A stretch of DNA of 64,000 nt from Nocardioides conyzicola (lineage in GTDB: Bacteria > Actinomycetota > Actinomycetes > Propionibacteriales > Nocardioidaceae), in NCBI RefSeq assembly GCF_039543825.1, contig NZ_BAABKM010000003.1, positions 342,568 through 406,567 of the forward strand, in the 5' to 3' direction. Positions 9,037 through 17,711 of this stretch are shown here, in pieces. The translations under genes and the position numbers were made by a program. Each line of letters starts with the position of its first letter. The first letter of the stretch is position 1. The notes beneath the pieces were generated by a model. That model was not told where the DNA came from and searched no databases. It saw nothing but the letters and a program-made list of their open reading frames with translations.

Positions 9037-9445
9037 CGGACGGGCTGGCCGGGCGACCGCGTCATCGTGCGACCGAGAGGAAGCGCGGTGCCGAGGAAGG
9101 TCCGGGCTCCACAGGGCAAGGTGGTGGGTAACACCCACCCGGGGCAACCTGCGGGACAGTGCCACAGAAAACAGACCGCCTCCCCTCGCTTCGGCGAAGG
9201 GCGGTAAGGATGAAACGGCGGTGTAAGAGACCACCAGCGGTCGGGGTGACCCGACCGGCTAGGCAAACCCCACCTGGAGCAAGGTCAAGAAGTTCGGAGC
9301 CTCCGGGCTCCGGATGCGCGTGCGTCTGAGGGCGGCCCGCCCGAGCACGCGGGTAGATCGCTGGAGGCGGCCGGCAACGGTCGTCGTAGATGGATGGTCG
9401 CCACGCTTCGGCGCACAGAACCCGGCCTACAGGCCAGCCCGTCCG
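9037..9445 (+). ncRNA. rnpB: RNase P RNA (actinobacterial type A)
   Basis: The catalytic RNA that matures tRNA 5' ends. Signature blocks run in order: gaggaaggtccgggctccac (CR-I) near 9078, the P4 and CR regions acagaaaacagaccgcc and ggatgaaacggcggtgtaag, and agaacccggcctacaggcc at the end. The termini form a perfect 12-bp P1 helix: 9037-9048 (CGGACGGGCTGG) pairs with 9434-9445 (CCAGCCCGTCCG), which sets the boundaries. Length is about 409 nt, normal for high-GC actinobacteria. No protein-coding gene in this interval is credible. Confidence 0.96.
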
Positions 9446-9621
9446 CACACAGGGTCTGACCTGCGAGAGCGCGACCACGCCGCTCCAGTCCGCAGGTGCG
9501 AGCGCCGCTCCCTCGCGTCGGTCGGCGAGATCGCGTGAAAGGTGGGGAGTTCCTCCGATGTCGAGGACCACCGTCCAGCGCGAGCCTTGTCGCGTCCCCA
9601 ACCGAACGACGAGGTGATGCC

Positions 9622-9822
9622 ATGTACAGCCCCTACAGCGTGGACCTGGCCCGCGCTCGGCAGCAGGAGCTGCTGGCCGAGGCCGGGCGACGGCGCATCG
9701 TGAAGGCCGTCCGCAAGCCGCGTGGGCAACGCCGCGCGCTGACCGGCCGACCGATCGACGCCGACGTCGTCATGAAGGGACGTCAGCCCACGGCACGTCC
9801 TGCCCTGCCGCTGCGAGCGTGA
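9622..9822 (+). CDS. Small basic protein of unknown function
   Basis: 66 residues, starting MYSPYSVDLARARQQELL, with a basic helical middle (RRRIVKAVRKPRGQRRAL). No signal peptide or membrane segment. The ATG at 9622 has a good ribosome binding site (cgaggtg, 8 bases upstream). It ends 4 bases before the PQ-loop gene, suggesting an operon. No family is recognised. The 9446-9621 gap between rnpB and this gene shows no other feature. Confidence 0.6.
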   Translation: MYSPYSVDLARARQQELLAEAGRRRIVKAVRKPRGQRRALTGRPIDADVVMKGRQPTARPALPLRA

Positions 9823-9826
9823 TGAC

Positions 9827-10213
9827 ATGTATGCCGCCCTGCCCGTCCTGGCCGGGATCGCCTCGACGGTGATCTTCGCGTCCAGCACCATGCCGATGCT
9901 CGGCAAGGCGCTGCGCACGCGCGAGCTCAGCTCCTACAGCCTGGGCAACCTGCTGCTGGCGAACCTCGGGAACGCCATCTACTCGGTGTACATCTTCAGC
10001 CTGGCGCCGGGTCCACTGTGGGCGCTCCACTCGTTCCACCTGGGGAGCACCGCCTTCATGCTGGTCTGGTACCTGCGCTTCGAGCTCCTGCCCCGGCGAC
10101 AGCGCGGATCACGTCAGCCCGAGCTGCGCGGAGTTGACCACGACGGCACGCCGGTTGGGTACGGCGAGCTTGGTCAGGATGGCCGAGACGTGATGGTCGG
10201 CGGTCTTGGGTGA
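9827..10213 (+). CDS. PQ-loop / SemiSWEET-like small membrane protein
   Basis: 128 residues, starting MYAALPVLAGIASTVIFASS. Three hydrophobic helices cover about residues 4-25, 38-60 and 64-86, with the PQ-loop-like TMPMLGKALRTRELSSYSLG between the first two. This is the size and layout of a single triple-helix-bundle SemiSWEET or PQ-loop protein, which would act as a dimer to pass sugars or small solutes. The last ~35 residues are hydrophilic and overlap, antisense, the 3' end of the LuxR gene by 105 bases. The true protein may rely only on residues 1-90. Confidence 0.7.
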   Translation: MYAALPVLAGIASTVIFASSTMPMLGKALRTRELSSYSLGNLLLANLGNAIYSVYIFSLAPGPLWALHSFHLGSTAFMLVWYLRFELLPRRQRGSRQPELRGVDHDGTPVGYGELGQDGRDVMVGGLG

Positions 10214-12748
10214 GATGAAGAGCTGGGTCGCGATCTCACTGTTGGAGAGCCCTCGGGCCACCAGTCGTGCGACCTCGAGCTGACGGTTGGTGAGGCCCGC
10301 CGGGTTCGCGCGGGTGCTCTCCCGCGGACGCTGAGGCACCACGACGCCGCCCTCCTGGCGCAGCACGACCCGGTGCCGGTCGGCCGTGCCGACCGCCCCG
10401 ATCGAGTCCAGCAACCTGATGCCGGTGACCCGGTCCTCAGGGATCACCGAGTCGGTCCAGGCCATCGCCTCGGCGAAGGGATCGCCCAGCAGCTGCCACG
10501 CCTGTGCTGCATCGGCGACCCGGCCTTCGTCGGCCAGGCGGTAGGGCTCGGCCACCAGGGACAGCGGAGGCACCGGAAGGCCCAGGCGGCGCAGCCACGC
10601 GCCCACCTGACCCGCACCCCACTCGGCGCCGGGACAGGCGCCGAGCACGGCGAGCTGCGTCACGGCGTACTCGGACACCCGATGGTCGGTGCGTCCCGTC
10701 ATCCACGCCGCCTCCGCGAGCGCAGCGAGCACTGAGAGCCGTCGGAGGGGCTCGTCGATCTGTTCCGCCAGCGACCACGCGTCATCGAGGAGGCCGAGCT
10801 CGGCCTCCTCGCCACGACGCAGTGGCACGAGGACACTGACCAGCCGCGGCCACAAGGTCGCCAGGGGCATCCCGTTGTCGTCGATGACCGTGGCGGCATC
10901 CTCCAGCGCCGCCTCCCACCGCCCGCGCTGGAACTGGACTCGTGCACGTACGCCGGTCTGCCAGTGGCGACAGATGGGGATGTCGCGCTGGATGGCGAAG
11001 GGGATCGAGACCTGGAGCAGCCGCTCGGCGTCGCGGAACCGACCGTGCTCGACGTCGAGGCTGGCGACCTGCGAGTAGACCGTAGACGCCAGCTCGTCCC
11101 AGCCTCGGTCACGGGCGGTCTCCACCTGGGTCAGCAACGTGGCCCGCGCGGCCTCGTCTCCGCTCACCAGGTCGCTCACGGTGCTGACGACCTCACTGCG
11201 CAGGCCGACCACGCCCAGGTCGCTGCGTTCGGCCACCTCCCGCGCTTCTGCCGCCAGCTCCCGGGCGCGCACGAGGTCGTTGCGGAGATAGGCCAGGAAC
11301 CCCTGGGTCGCTCGAGCCGCGCCGAAGGTGGACGGCGTGGCGGCGTCGAGCGCGATGCGCGCCGCGGCATCCGAGTGATGCTCGGCCCTCTCGCGGTGCG
11401 CGTTGTAGTACTCGAACAGCGCGACGGCGGCATGCGCATCGGCGAGCCCGTCGTGCCTCTTCGCCTCCTCCCAGAGACGGAAGGTCGCCCGTACATTCGA
11501 GATCGCCTCGGGCAGTCGGCTGGTCATGTACTGCTGGTAGGCGAGCTCGAGGAGGAGTCGCGCCCGCTCCTCCGGATCACGAGACTCCAGATGCTCCAGC
11601 GCGATCTCGAAGAACGCAGCCGCCTCGCTGTGTGATCCGGCCGCGCTGGCGTCCTCGGCGGCCCGGCAGGCGTACGACGTCGCTCGTGCGCTGTCGCGCG
11701 CGGCAACGGCATGGTGGGTGAGGACGGCCGGATCGGCGGGATCGATCGTCTCCAGGGCGTCGAGGAGCCGGGCGTGCAGCCGTGGTCCGCCACCGGGCGG
11801 GATCGTGCTCTCGATCGCCTGCCGGGCGAGCTCATGACGGAAGACCAGACCATCGTCAGTACGGGTCAGGAGTGCGGTGTCCTGGAGACGTCGCAGGGTC
11901 GGCAGGTCGACGCCGAGGTGCGGCAGCACGCGGTTGTCGAGGCGGTCAGGGGCGGCCGCGATCAGCTGAAGCACGTCGAAGTCGTGGTCGGTGACGTCAG
12001 CTGTGTGCGCGAGCACTGCATCACGCACGGTGGCCGGCAGTGGGCGGTCGGGCTCCTTGGCGACCTCCGCGACGAAGAACGGGTTGCCTCCGGTGAGAGC
12101 GTGCACGCGCGACGCATCCAGGTGGGTGCCGCTGACCACCTCGCGGACCGCATCCACCGAGAGCGGCGCGAGCGCGAGCTGCGTGAAGCCATCGAGCGAG
12201 GCGAGGTCGCCCAGCAGCGGTCGCGCTGAGTGTCGGGGGCTGATCTCCCTGTCCCGGTAGGTGAGGACGAGGAGGAGCGGCATCGATTCGACCCGCCGCG
12301 CGAGGAAGCGGAGCACGTCGACCGTCGCGGCGTCGACCCAGTGCAGGTCCTCGACGATCAGCAGCGTCGGCTCGGTCCGTACGGCGTCGTACACCCGTTC
12401 GCACATCTCGGCCCGCGACTCGTCCTCGCGCCGCGGGTCGTCTGCGGCGCCGAGAAGCTCGAGGTCGCGGAAGGGGCCGAGCGGTCGCGGGGTGTCGAGC
12501 GGGTCGCAGTGGGCGTGCAGCACGCGCACCTCGAGCCCGGCCGCGGACGTCTCGGCGACGGCGGCGTCGACCAGCGACGACTTGCCGACACCGCTGTCTC
12601 CGGTGATGGCCACTCCGCTGCCGTCACCGCCACGGGCGTGACCGAGGGCCGCCCGGAGGACACCCACCTCGGTGCTGCGCTCCAAGAGCCGCACAGGCCG
12701 AGTGTAGGTGTCCTCCGCCGTGACGCCGAGCAAATTGTCGGTCGTCAT
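10109..12748 (-). CDS. Large ATP-binding LuxR family regulator (LAL type)
   Basis: 879 residues. An N-terminal AAA/NTPase domain carries Walker A GDSGVGKS (residues 50-57) and a Walker B-like LLIVEDLHWVD. A long helical, TPR-like middle follows, then a C-terminal LuxR helix-turn-helix (LTNRQLEVARLVARGLSNSE, then FISPKTADHHVSAIL). This is the STAND/LAL architecture of signal-responsive activators. It follows the DUF4242 gene by 12 bases on the same strand, and the same pairing recurs at 33969-37050, so the DUF4242 protein may be its partner or target. Its ligand is unknown. Confidence 0.93.
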   Translation of the reverse strand: MTTDNLLGVTAEDTYTRPVRLLERSTEVGVLRAALGHARGGDGSGVAITGDSGVGKSSLVDAAVAETSAAGLEVRVLHAHCDPLDTPRPLGPFRDLELLGAADDPRREDESRAEMCERVYDAVRTEPTLLIVEDLHWVDAATVDVLRFLARRVESMPLLLVLTYRDREISPRHSARPLLGDLASLDGFTQLALAPLSVDAVREVVSGTHLDASRVHALTGGNPFFVAEVAKEPDRPLPATVRDAVLAHTADVTDHDFDVLQLIAAAPDRLDNRVLPHLGVDLPTLRRLQDTALLTRTDDGLVFRHELARQAIESTIPPGGGPRLHARLLDALETIDPADPAVLTHHAVAARDSARATSYACRAAEDASAAGSHSEAAAFFEIALEHLESRDPEERARLLLELAYQQYMTSRLPEAISNVRATFRLWEEAKRHDGLADAHAAVALFEYYNAHRERAEHHSDAAARIALDAATPSTFGAARATQGFLAYLRNDLVRARELAAEAREVAERSDLGVVGLRSEVVSTVSDLVSGDEAARATLLTQVETARDRGWDELASTVYSQVASLDVEHGRFRDAERLLQVSIPFAIQRDIPICRHWQTGVRARVQFQRGRWEAALEDAATVIDDNGMPLATLWPRLVSVLVPLRRGEEAELGLLDDAWSLAEQIDEPLRRLSVLAALAEAAWMTGRTDHRVSEYAVTQLAVLGACPGAEWGAGQVGAWLRRLGLPVPPLSLVAEPYRLADEGRVADAAQAWQLLGDPFAEAMAWTDSVIPEDRVTGIRLLDSIGAVGTADRHRVVLRQEGGVVVPQRPRESTRANPAGLTNRQLEVARLVARGLSNSEIATQLFISPKTADHHVSAILTKLAVPNRRAVVVNSAQLGLT

Positions 12749-12760
12749 GTGGTCGTCGGC

Positions 12761-13036
12761 TCAGACGTTCGCCGTGTGCGGCCCGAACTCCGCCACGACG
12801 GGCGTGACCCTGTCTGCAGGGAAGCCGCCGCGACGGGCGTGCTCGAGGATCGACTCCTCGTCGACGGCGTCGTGGATGCAGTAGATCCGGTCGCCGGCCA
12901 CATAGCTGACGATCCAGACGTACGGCACGCCGAGCGACTCGACGGCCGCGTTGGACGTGCGGGCGATCTCGGCCAGCTGGTCCTGAGTCAGGTCCTTGGC
13001 GTTGGGGATCTCCCGCTCGATGATGAAACGCTGCAT
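12761..13036 (-). CDS. DUF4242 domain protein (SCO4226-like), copy 1
   Basis: 91 residues, starting MQRFIIEREIPNAKDLTQDQ, with VPYVWIVSYVAGDRIYCIHD and [14 protein letters not shown]. This matches the DUF4242 family, small ferredoxin-like alpha/beta proteins that include the nickel-binding SCO4226 of Streptomyces. The longer frame to 13126 is rejected because ATG 13036 has an aaggag site 5 bases upstream. It precedes the LAL regulator. It is clearly paralogous to 33969-34253 (shared RFxIEREIP, YVAGD(R/K)[14 protein letters not shown]). Confidence 0.88.
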   Translation of the reverse strand: MQRFIIEREIPNAKDLTQDQLAEIARTSNAAVESLGVPYVWIVSYVAGDRIYCIHDAVDEESILEHARRGGFPADRVTPVVAEFGPHTANV

Positions 13037-13093
13037 TGCTACTCCTTGTGTCGGTCCCGGGGCCTCGTGCCGCCGGGAGACCAACACTCGCGC

Positions 13094-13110
13094 TGCCCGG
13101 GTCCCGGGCA
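13094..13110. promoter_or_regulatory. Palindrome upstream of DUF4242 copy 1
   Basis: A perfect inverted repeat, TGCCCGGG-t-CCCGGGCA, lies 58 bases upstream of the DUF4242 start. It could be the operator of this module. A different perfect palindrome sits at the matching place before copy 2. The neighbouring bases (ctccccatgtg in gene direction) resemble ctccccgatgtg before copy 2. Confidence 0.4.
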
Positions 13111-13160
13111 CATGGGGAGCAGCCACCCATTTGTCGACAGCCGGTGCCGACGCCTCCGAC

Positions 13161-15119
13161 CTAGGGCTTCCTGGTCGGCGCCTTCCCCTTGACCATGGTG
13201 AAGGTGGTGGCGAGGAGCTTCGAGCCCTTCCGGGTCACCTTGACCGAGAGCGTGGCCTTGGGCTTGAGCACCAGTCCCTTCACCCCGGCGACGGACAGGC
13301 TCGCCTTCTTGGCGGTGAGCGTGCTGCTCGCCTTCTTCGTGCAGCCGAGGGCCTTGCTCTTGCACGTCACCGTGACCTTGTCGCCCTTCTTCAGGCCGGT
13401 GATGGTGAGCGACTGGATCTTGGTCCGTCCGCCGGATGCCTTGGCCGACTTCAGCTTGGCCGACGCCTTGGGGACCGCGGCCGCCGTGACCTGCAGCGGG
13501 CGGGTGCTCTCGGTCTGGTTGCCGGCTGCGTCGGTCGAGTCGGTCCGCACCTGGTAGACGCCGGTCGCGGCGTAGGTGTGGCTGACGGACGAGCCGACCG
13601 CCGTCGTGCCGTCACCGAAGTCCCAGGTCACCGTGGCGGGCCCGATGCGGTCCGTGCTGGTGGCCCTGAAGGCCGTCGCCTTGCCGCGCACCGCGCTGGT
13701 CGGGATGGTGATCCCGCTGAGGGTCGGGGCGACGACGTCGTACGCCGCGACCATCGGTGCGTACGTCGTCGGCGTCCCGGACGCGGTCCGGCGGTAGACG
13801 ACGAACCCGTTGCCCTGGTCGTCGAGATCCACGGCCGCGTTGTCGTTCTGCACGAGCGGAGCGGCGGCGGAGCCGCGTGCGACCTCGCGGGCGTCCTCGA
13901 AGTCGGAGGTCCCGGGACGGCGGCGGCTGGCGTAGATCGTGTAGTCGTTGATCGAGCCTCCGGGCCACACGATCAGGGCCTCGCCGCTGGGACTCAGTGC
14001 GAGCCTCGTGCTGAAGCCGCCGACGGTCGAGAGGTCGCGCTGGCTGGAGAACCCGCCCCCGGGCGGCCGGATCGTGGCCGTGACCGCGGCGCTGTGCGAC
14101 CAGGCGACGATCACCGTCCCGTCGCGGCCGACGACGGCACGCGGGTACTCCGCGTCGACGCCGGCCGTGTAGTTGAGGTTGGTGCCGCCGGCCCAGAAGG
14201 CGGTCTGGAAGTTCGAGCCCGGCGAGCGCTCGGCGTACTGCACCCGGAAGGTGGTCCCGGCGTCTCCGGAGGCGTACTCCCAGACCGCGAAGGCCTTGCC
14301 CTGGGGCGACATCGCGACGTTGTAGACGCTGCCAGTCACGCCGCCGACCGTCGTGGAGGAGCGGGCGGTCGGGCTGGTGAAGGTCGCGCTGGTGGCAGCC
14401 TTCTCGGCGGTCTCCGCGACGTAACGGTAGGTGCCAGGAGAGCCGACGTCGGTGTAGCGCACCCACATCGCGATCAGGTCGCCGGCGTCATCCATCGCCA
14501 CGCTCGGTGCGCCCGGGTAGAACCCGCCGCCCTCGGCCAGGGCCGAGACGTTCACCGGGGAGCCGAAAGCCGCTGCATCCGCGAGCCGCTGGGCGACCTG
14601 GATGACCTCTGCCGATCCGGTTCCGGAGTGCCAGACGAGTGCGGCGGCGCCGTTGGTGCCGACGGCCAGTGCCGGCGACGCGGCGTTGGGGCCGGACACC
14701 GTCTGCGGCGCGGACCAGTCGCCACCAGGCGAGCGCTTGGCGGCCTGCAGCACACCGCCGCGCACCCAGGCGAGGGTTGCCACGCCCTGGCGGTCCACGT
14801 CGAGGACCACGTTGCTCGCGGCGGTCCCGTCCTCGGACAGCGCGGTCGCCGTGCCGAAGGCGCCCCCGGGTGGGCGGACCGCCACGTAGACCCGGGCCAC
14901 CGTGTCCGTCCGGACGAAGGCGGCGTACGCCGTGCCGTCCGGCGCGACACCCACGGCGCTCTGACCGTTGACGAAGCCCGTCGACGCCGGTGCGAGCTCG
15001 GTCCCGGGCAGGAACGGCGGCGCGGCCTGGCCGACCGTCTGCGCGCCCAGGGCAATCGTCCCGGCGACGAGGGTGACGACGATCGCGCGAGCGAGGGCCC
15101 GCCTGACGGTGCTGCTCAT
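13161..15119 (-). CDS. Secreted protein with PKD domain
   Basis: 652 residues with a Sec signal peptide (RRALARAIVVTLVAG...GQAA). Residues of about 40-430 form many short beta-rich repeats resembling a propeller (for example PDGTAYAAFV, DRQGVATLAWV, PQGKAFAVWEY, PSGEALIVW). A PKD domain follows (VTWDFGDGTTAV, VSHTYAATGVYQV). The last ~100 residues are Lys/Ser/Ala-rich beta-repeats with two Cys (CKSKALGCTKK), resembling surface-adhesin tails. Likely an extracellular adhesive or carbohydrate-contacting protein. No catalytic motif is seen. The 15120-15213 gap holds a GCCTGT/ACAGGC hairpin just upstream. Confidence 0.82.
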   Translation of the reverse strand: MSSTVRRALARAIVVTLVAGTIALGAQTVGQAAPPFLPGTELAPASTGFVNGQSAVGVAPDGTAYAAFVRTDTVARVYVAVRPPGGAFGTATALSEDGTAASNVVLDVDRQGVATLAWVRGGVLQAAKRSPGGDWSAPQTVSGPNAASPALAVGTNGAAALVWHSGTGSAEVIQVAQRLADAAAFGSPVNVSALAEGGGFYPGAPSVAMDDAGDLIAMWVRYTDVGSPGTYRYVAETAEKAATSATFTSPTARSSTTVGGVTGSVYNVAMSPQGKAFAVWEYASGDAGTTFRVQYAERSPGSNFQTAFWAGGTNLNYTAGVDAEYPRAVVGRDGTVIVAWSHSAAVTATIRPPGGGFSSQRDLSTVGGFSTRLALSPSGEALIVWPGGSINDYTIYASRRRPGTSDFEDAREVARGSAAAPLVQNDNAAVDLDDQGNGFVVYRRTASGTPTTYAPMVAAYDVVAPTLSGITIPTSAVRGKATAFRATSTDRIGPATVTWDFGDGTTAVGSSVSHTYAATGVYQVRTDSTDAAGNQTESTRPLQVTAAAVPKASAKLKSAKASGGRTKIQSLTITGLKKGDKVTVTCKSKALGCTKKASSTLTAKKASLSVAGVKGLVLKPKATLSVKVTRKGSKLLATTFTMVKGKAPTRKP

Positions 15120-15213
15120 CCTGCTGCCTCCCGGCGGGCCTGTGTCTACAGGCGGAAAGTTAGGTCAGCTTCCTTGCCCGTGCAACGACCCGTGAGGGTG
15201 ATTGACGCTCGGC

Positions 15214-16341
15214 TCATCGCGTGCCCCACTCCGCGGCCAGCAGCTCGTAGGAACGCAGCCGGTCGGCGTGGTCGTGGGTGATCGTCGTGATCACCAGCTC
15301 GTCGGCGCCGGTAGCCTCCTGGAGCTGCTCGAGCCGGTCGGCGACGGCGGCGGCGGTCCCGACGAACTGGGTCTCGAGCCGGTCGGCGACCAGGGCGCGA
15401 CTCTCGTCGTCCCACGCGTGCTCGCGCGCCTCGTCCGGCGTCGGGAAGGGGATCGCACCGGAGCCGTCGCGGATGCTGCGCACCCACGGTGCGTAGCCGG
15501 CGGCGAGCTCGCGCGCCTCGTCGTCGGTCCGGCCGACCACGACGTCGGCCGACACCGCGAGGTACGGAGCCGCGCGGGTCGGCGACGGCCGGAACGCCGC
15601 CCGGTAGCCGTCGACCGCCTCGAGCACCGAGCCCGGGCTGACGTGGTAGTTGGCGGCGAACGGCAGGCTCCGCTCCCCCGCGACCTCCGCGCTCTCACCG
15701 CCGCTGCTGCCGAGGATCCAGACCTCGAGGTCGGCGCCCTCCCCGGGGACGACGTGCGCCTCGGTGCCGTCCTCGTCGCGGTAGGTGCCCTCGATCAGCG
15801 CGAGCACGTCGGCGATCTGGTCGGCGTACGCCGGCGCCTGGGCGCCCGGCTGCTGCAGCAGCCGCTTTTGGACCACGAAGCGCGGGCTGCCCAACAGAGC
15901 TGCGGGCGAGAACTTCGGTGGGATCCGCAGCCCGTTAGGCGTCGCCCCGTCGACCACCTGCGCGGCGAGCGGGCCCGGCTCGGGTGCCGCTCCCCCGGCG
16001 CGCGGCGCGCCCGACCGGCCGAGGCCGAGGTCGAAGCGGCCCGGGTGGACGGCGTCGAGCAGGCCGAACTCCTCGACGGTCGCCAGCGGTGTGCGGTGCC
16101 CGAGGAGCACCGCCCCGGAGCCGAGCCGGATCGTGGAGGTCGCGTCGGCGACCAGCGCCAGCACCACGGCCGGCGAGGTGCCGGCGACGCCGGGGTTGAG
16201 GTGGTGCTCGGCGAACCAGTAGCGGGAGTACCCCCACCGCTCCGCGTGTACGGCGAGGTCGCGGCTGTTGCGGATCGCCTGGCCGGCGTCGGACCCGGAG
16301 ACGACCGGCACCAGGTCGAGCACGCCGAGAGGGACCCTCAT
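15214..16341 (-). CDS. LLM class flavin-dependent oxidoreductase (luciferase-like), short form
   Basis: 375 residues, starting MRVPLGVLDLVPV, with RYWFAEHHLNPGVAGTSPAV, LGSGAVLLGHRTPLATVEEF and RFDLGLGRS. This is the bacterial luciferase-like fold with the family's "alkanal monooxygenase-like" N-terminus. Probably an FMNH2-dependent oxygenase. Last gene of a three-gene LLM operon; its ATG overlaps the upstream stop (16338-16341). No flavin reductase or transporter is adjacent. Confidence 0.9.
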   Translation of the reverse strand: MRVPLGVLDLVPVVSGSDAGQAIRNSRDLAVHAERWGYSRYWFAEHHLNPGVAGTSPAVVLALVADATSTIRLGSGAVLLGHRTPLATVEEFGLLDAVHPGRFDLGLGRSGAPRAGGAAPEPGPLAAQVVDGATPNGLRIPPKFSPAALLGSPRFVVQKRLLQQPGAQAPAYADQIADVLALIEGTYRDEDGTEAHVVPGEGADLEVWILGSSGGESAEVAGERSLPFAANYHVSPGSVLEAVDGYRAAFRPSPTRAAPYLAVSADVVVGRTDDEARELAAGYAPWVRSIRDGSGAIPFPTPDEAREHAWDDESRALVADRLETQFVGTAAAVADRLEQLQEATGADELVITTITHDHADRLRSYELLAAEWGTR

Positions 16342-17711
16342 GACGCCGCCTCGGCGGTCCGGCCCCGGCCGAGCGGCGGCAGTCCGAGGTGGTCGCGCAG
16401 CGTGCTGCCGGCGTACTCGGTGCGGAAGGAGCCCCGCTCCTGCAGCAGCGGGACGACCCGGTCGGCGAACTCGTCGAGGCCGCCGGGCACCAGGTGTGGC
16501 ACCAGGATGAACCCGTCCGCGGCGTCCTCCTGCACCAGCGAGTCGATGGTGTCGGCCACCTGCTGCGGCGTCCCGACGAAGGACTGACGGTTGCCGACCT
16601 CGACCATCAGGTCGCGGATCGAGAGCCCGTCGGCGGCCGCGCGCTCGCGCCACTCCTGGGCCGTGGCCAGCGGGTCACGGTGCATCCGGACGCTCGCCCG
16701 GCCCTTCGCGACGGTGTGCTCGCCCAGCAGCGGGTCGACGTCCGGCAGCGGGCCGTCGGGGTCGTACGCCGAGAGGTCCCTGTTCCACACCTGCTCCATC
16801 AGCCGGAGCGCGGTGGCACCGCTGACCTGCTGGTAGCGCACCTCCCGAGCACGCTCCTCCGCCTCGCCCGGGGTGTCGCCCAGCACGAAGGTGGCGGCCG
16901 GCAGGATCAGCAGGTCGTCACGTGAGCGACCGTGGGCGGCGAGCCGCCCCTTCACGTCGCTGTAGAAGCTCTGCCCCGCGTCCCGGGTCGCGTGCCGACT
17001 GAAGATCGCGTCCGCGCTCGACGCCGCGAACTCCCGCCCGAGCTCGGAGTCCCCGGCCTGGAAGATCACCGGTCGGCCCTGCGGGCTGCGCGGGACCGAG
17101 AACCGCCCCTCGATGTCGAAGTGCCGGTCGTGGTGGGCGAACGCGCCCGCGGCCGGGCCGTCGAGGAAGCGGCCGGCCTCCTTGTCGGCGACGATCTCGT
17201 CGCCCCTCCACGAGTCGAACAGCTCGGTCGCCGTCTCGAGGAACGCCCGGGCGCGCTCGTAGCGGTCGCCCTCGTCGAGGAAGCCGCCGCGGCGGAAGTT
17301 CTCGCCGGTGAACGCGTCCCAGGAGGTGACGACGTTCCACGCCGCGCGCCCCTCCGAGAGGTGGTCCAGGGTCGCGAACTGGCGTGCCACCTCGACCGGC
17401 TCGTTGAAGGTTGAGCTGATCGTCCCGGCGAGCCCGAGGTGCTCGGTGACCCCCGCGAGCGCGGCGAGCACCGCGAACGTGTCCGGCCGCCCGACGACGT
17501 CGAGGTCGTAGATCTCGCCGTTCTGCTCGCGGAGCCGGAGGCCCTCGGCGAGGAAGAGGAAGTCGAACTTGGCCCGCTCGGCGGTCTGCGCGAGGTGGAC
17601 GAACGACGCGAAGTCGATCTGGCTGCCCGAGCTCGGGTCGCTCCACACCGTGGTGTTGTTGACGCCGGGAAAGTGCGCCGCGAGGTGCACCTGCTTGCGT
17701 GGCCGGCTCAT
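16338..17711 (-). CDS. NtaA/DmoA-type FMNH2-dependent monooxygenase
   Basis: 457 residues: KQVHLAAHFPGVNNTTVW at the N-terminus, SAFVHL-type core pattern (ASFVHLAQTAERAKFDFLFL), AGTISSTFNEPVEVARQFAT, GRAAWNVVTSWDAFTGENF, and a C-terminal SFRTEYAGSTLRDHLGLPPL. These place it in the NtaA/SnaA/DszA/DmoA group, two-component monooxygenases that cleave C-N or C-S bonds in compounds such as nitrilotriacetate, dibenzothiophene or dimethyl sulfide. The substrate is unknown. Middle gene of the LLM operon, overlapping both neighbours by 4 bases. Confidence 0.92.
   Translation of the reverse strand: MSRPRKQVHLAAHFPGVNNTTVWSDPSSGSQIDFASFVHLAQTAERAKFDFLFLAEGLRLREQNGEIYDLDVVGRPDTFAVLAALAGVTEHLGLAGTISSTFNEPVEVARQFATLDHLSEGRAAWNVVTSWDAFTGENFRRGGFLDEGDRYERARAFLETATELFDSWRGDEIVADKEAGRFLDGPAAGAFAHHDRHFDIEGRFSVPRSPQGRPVIFQAGDSELGREFAASSADAIFSRHATRDAGQSFYSDVKGRLAAHGRSRDDLLILPAATFVLGDTPGEAEERAREVRYQQVSGATALRLMEQVWNRDLSAYDPDGPLPDVDPLLGEHTVAKGRASVRMHRDPLATAQEWRERAAADGLSIRDLMVEVGNRQSFVGTPQQVADTIDSLVQEDAADGFILVPHLVPGGLDEFADRVVPLLQERGSFRTEYAGSTLRDHLGLPPLGRGRTAEAAS

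Noticed and set aside
8950..9600. Several open frames on both strands around 8990-9600
   Set aside because: The interval is RNase P RNA; no frame has protein-like composition.
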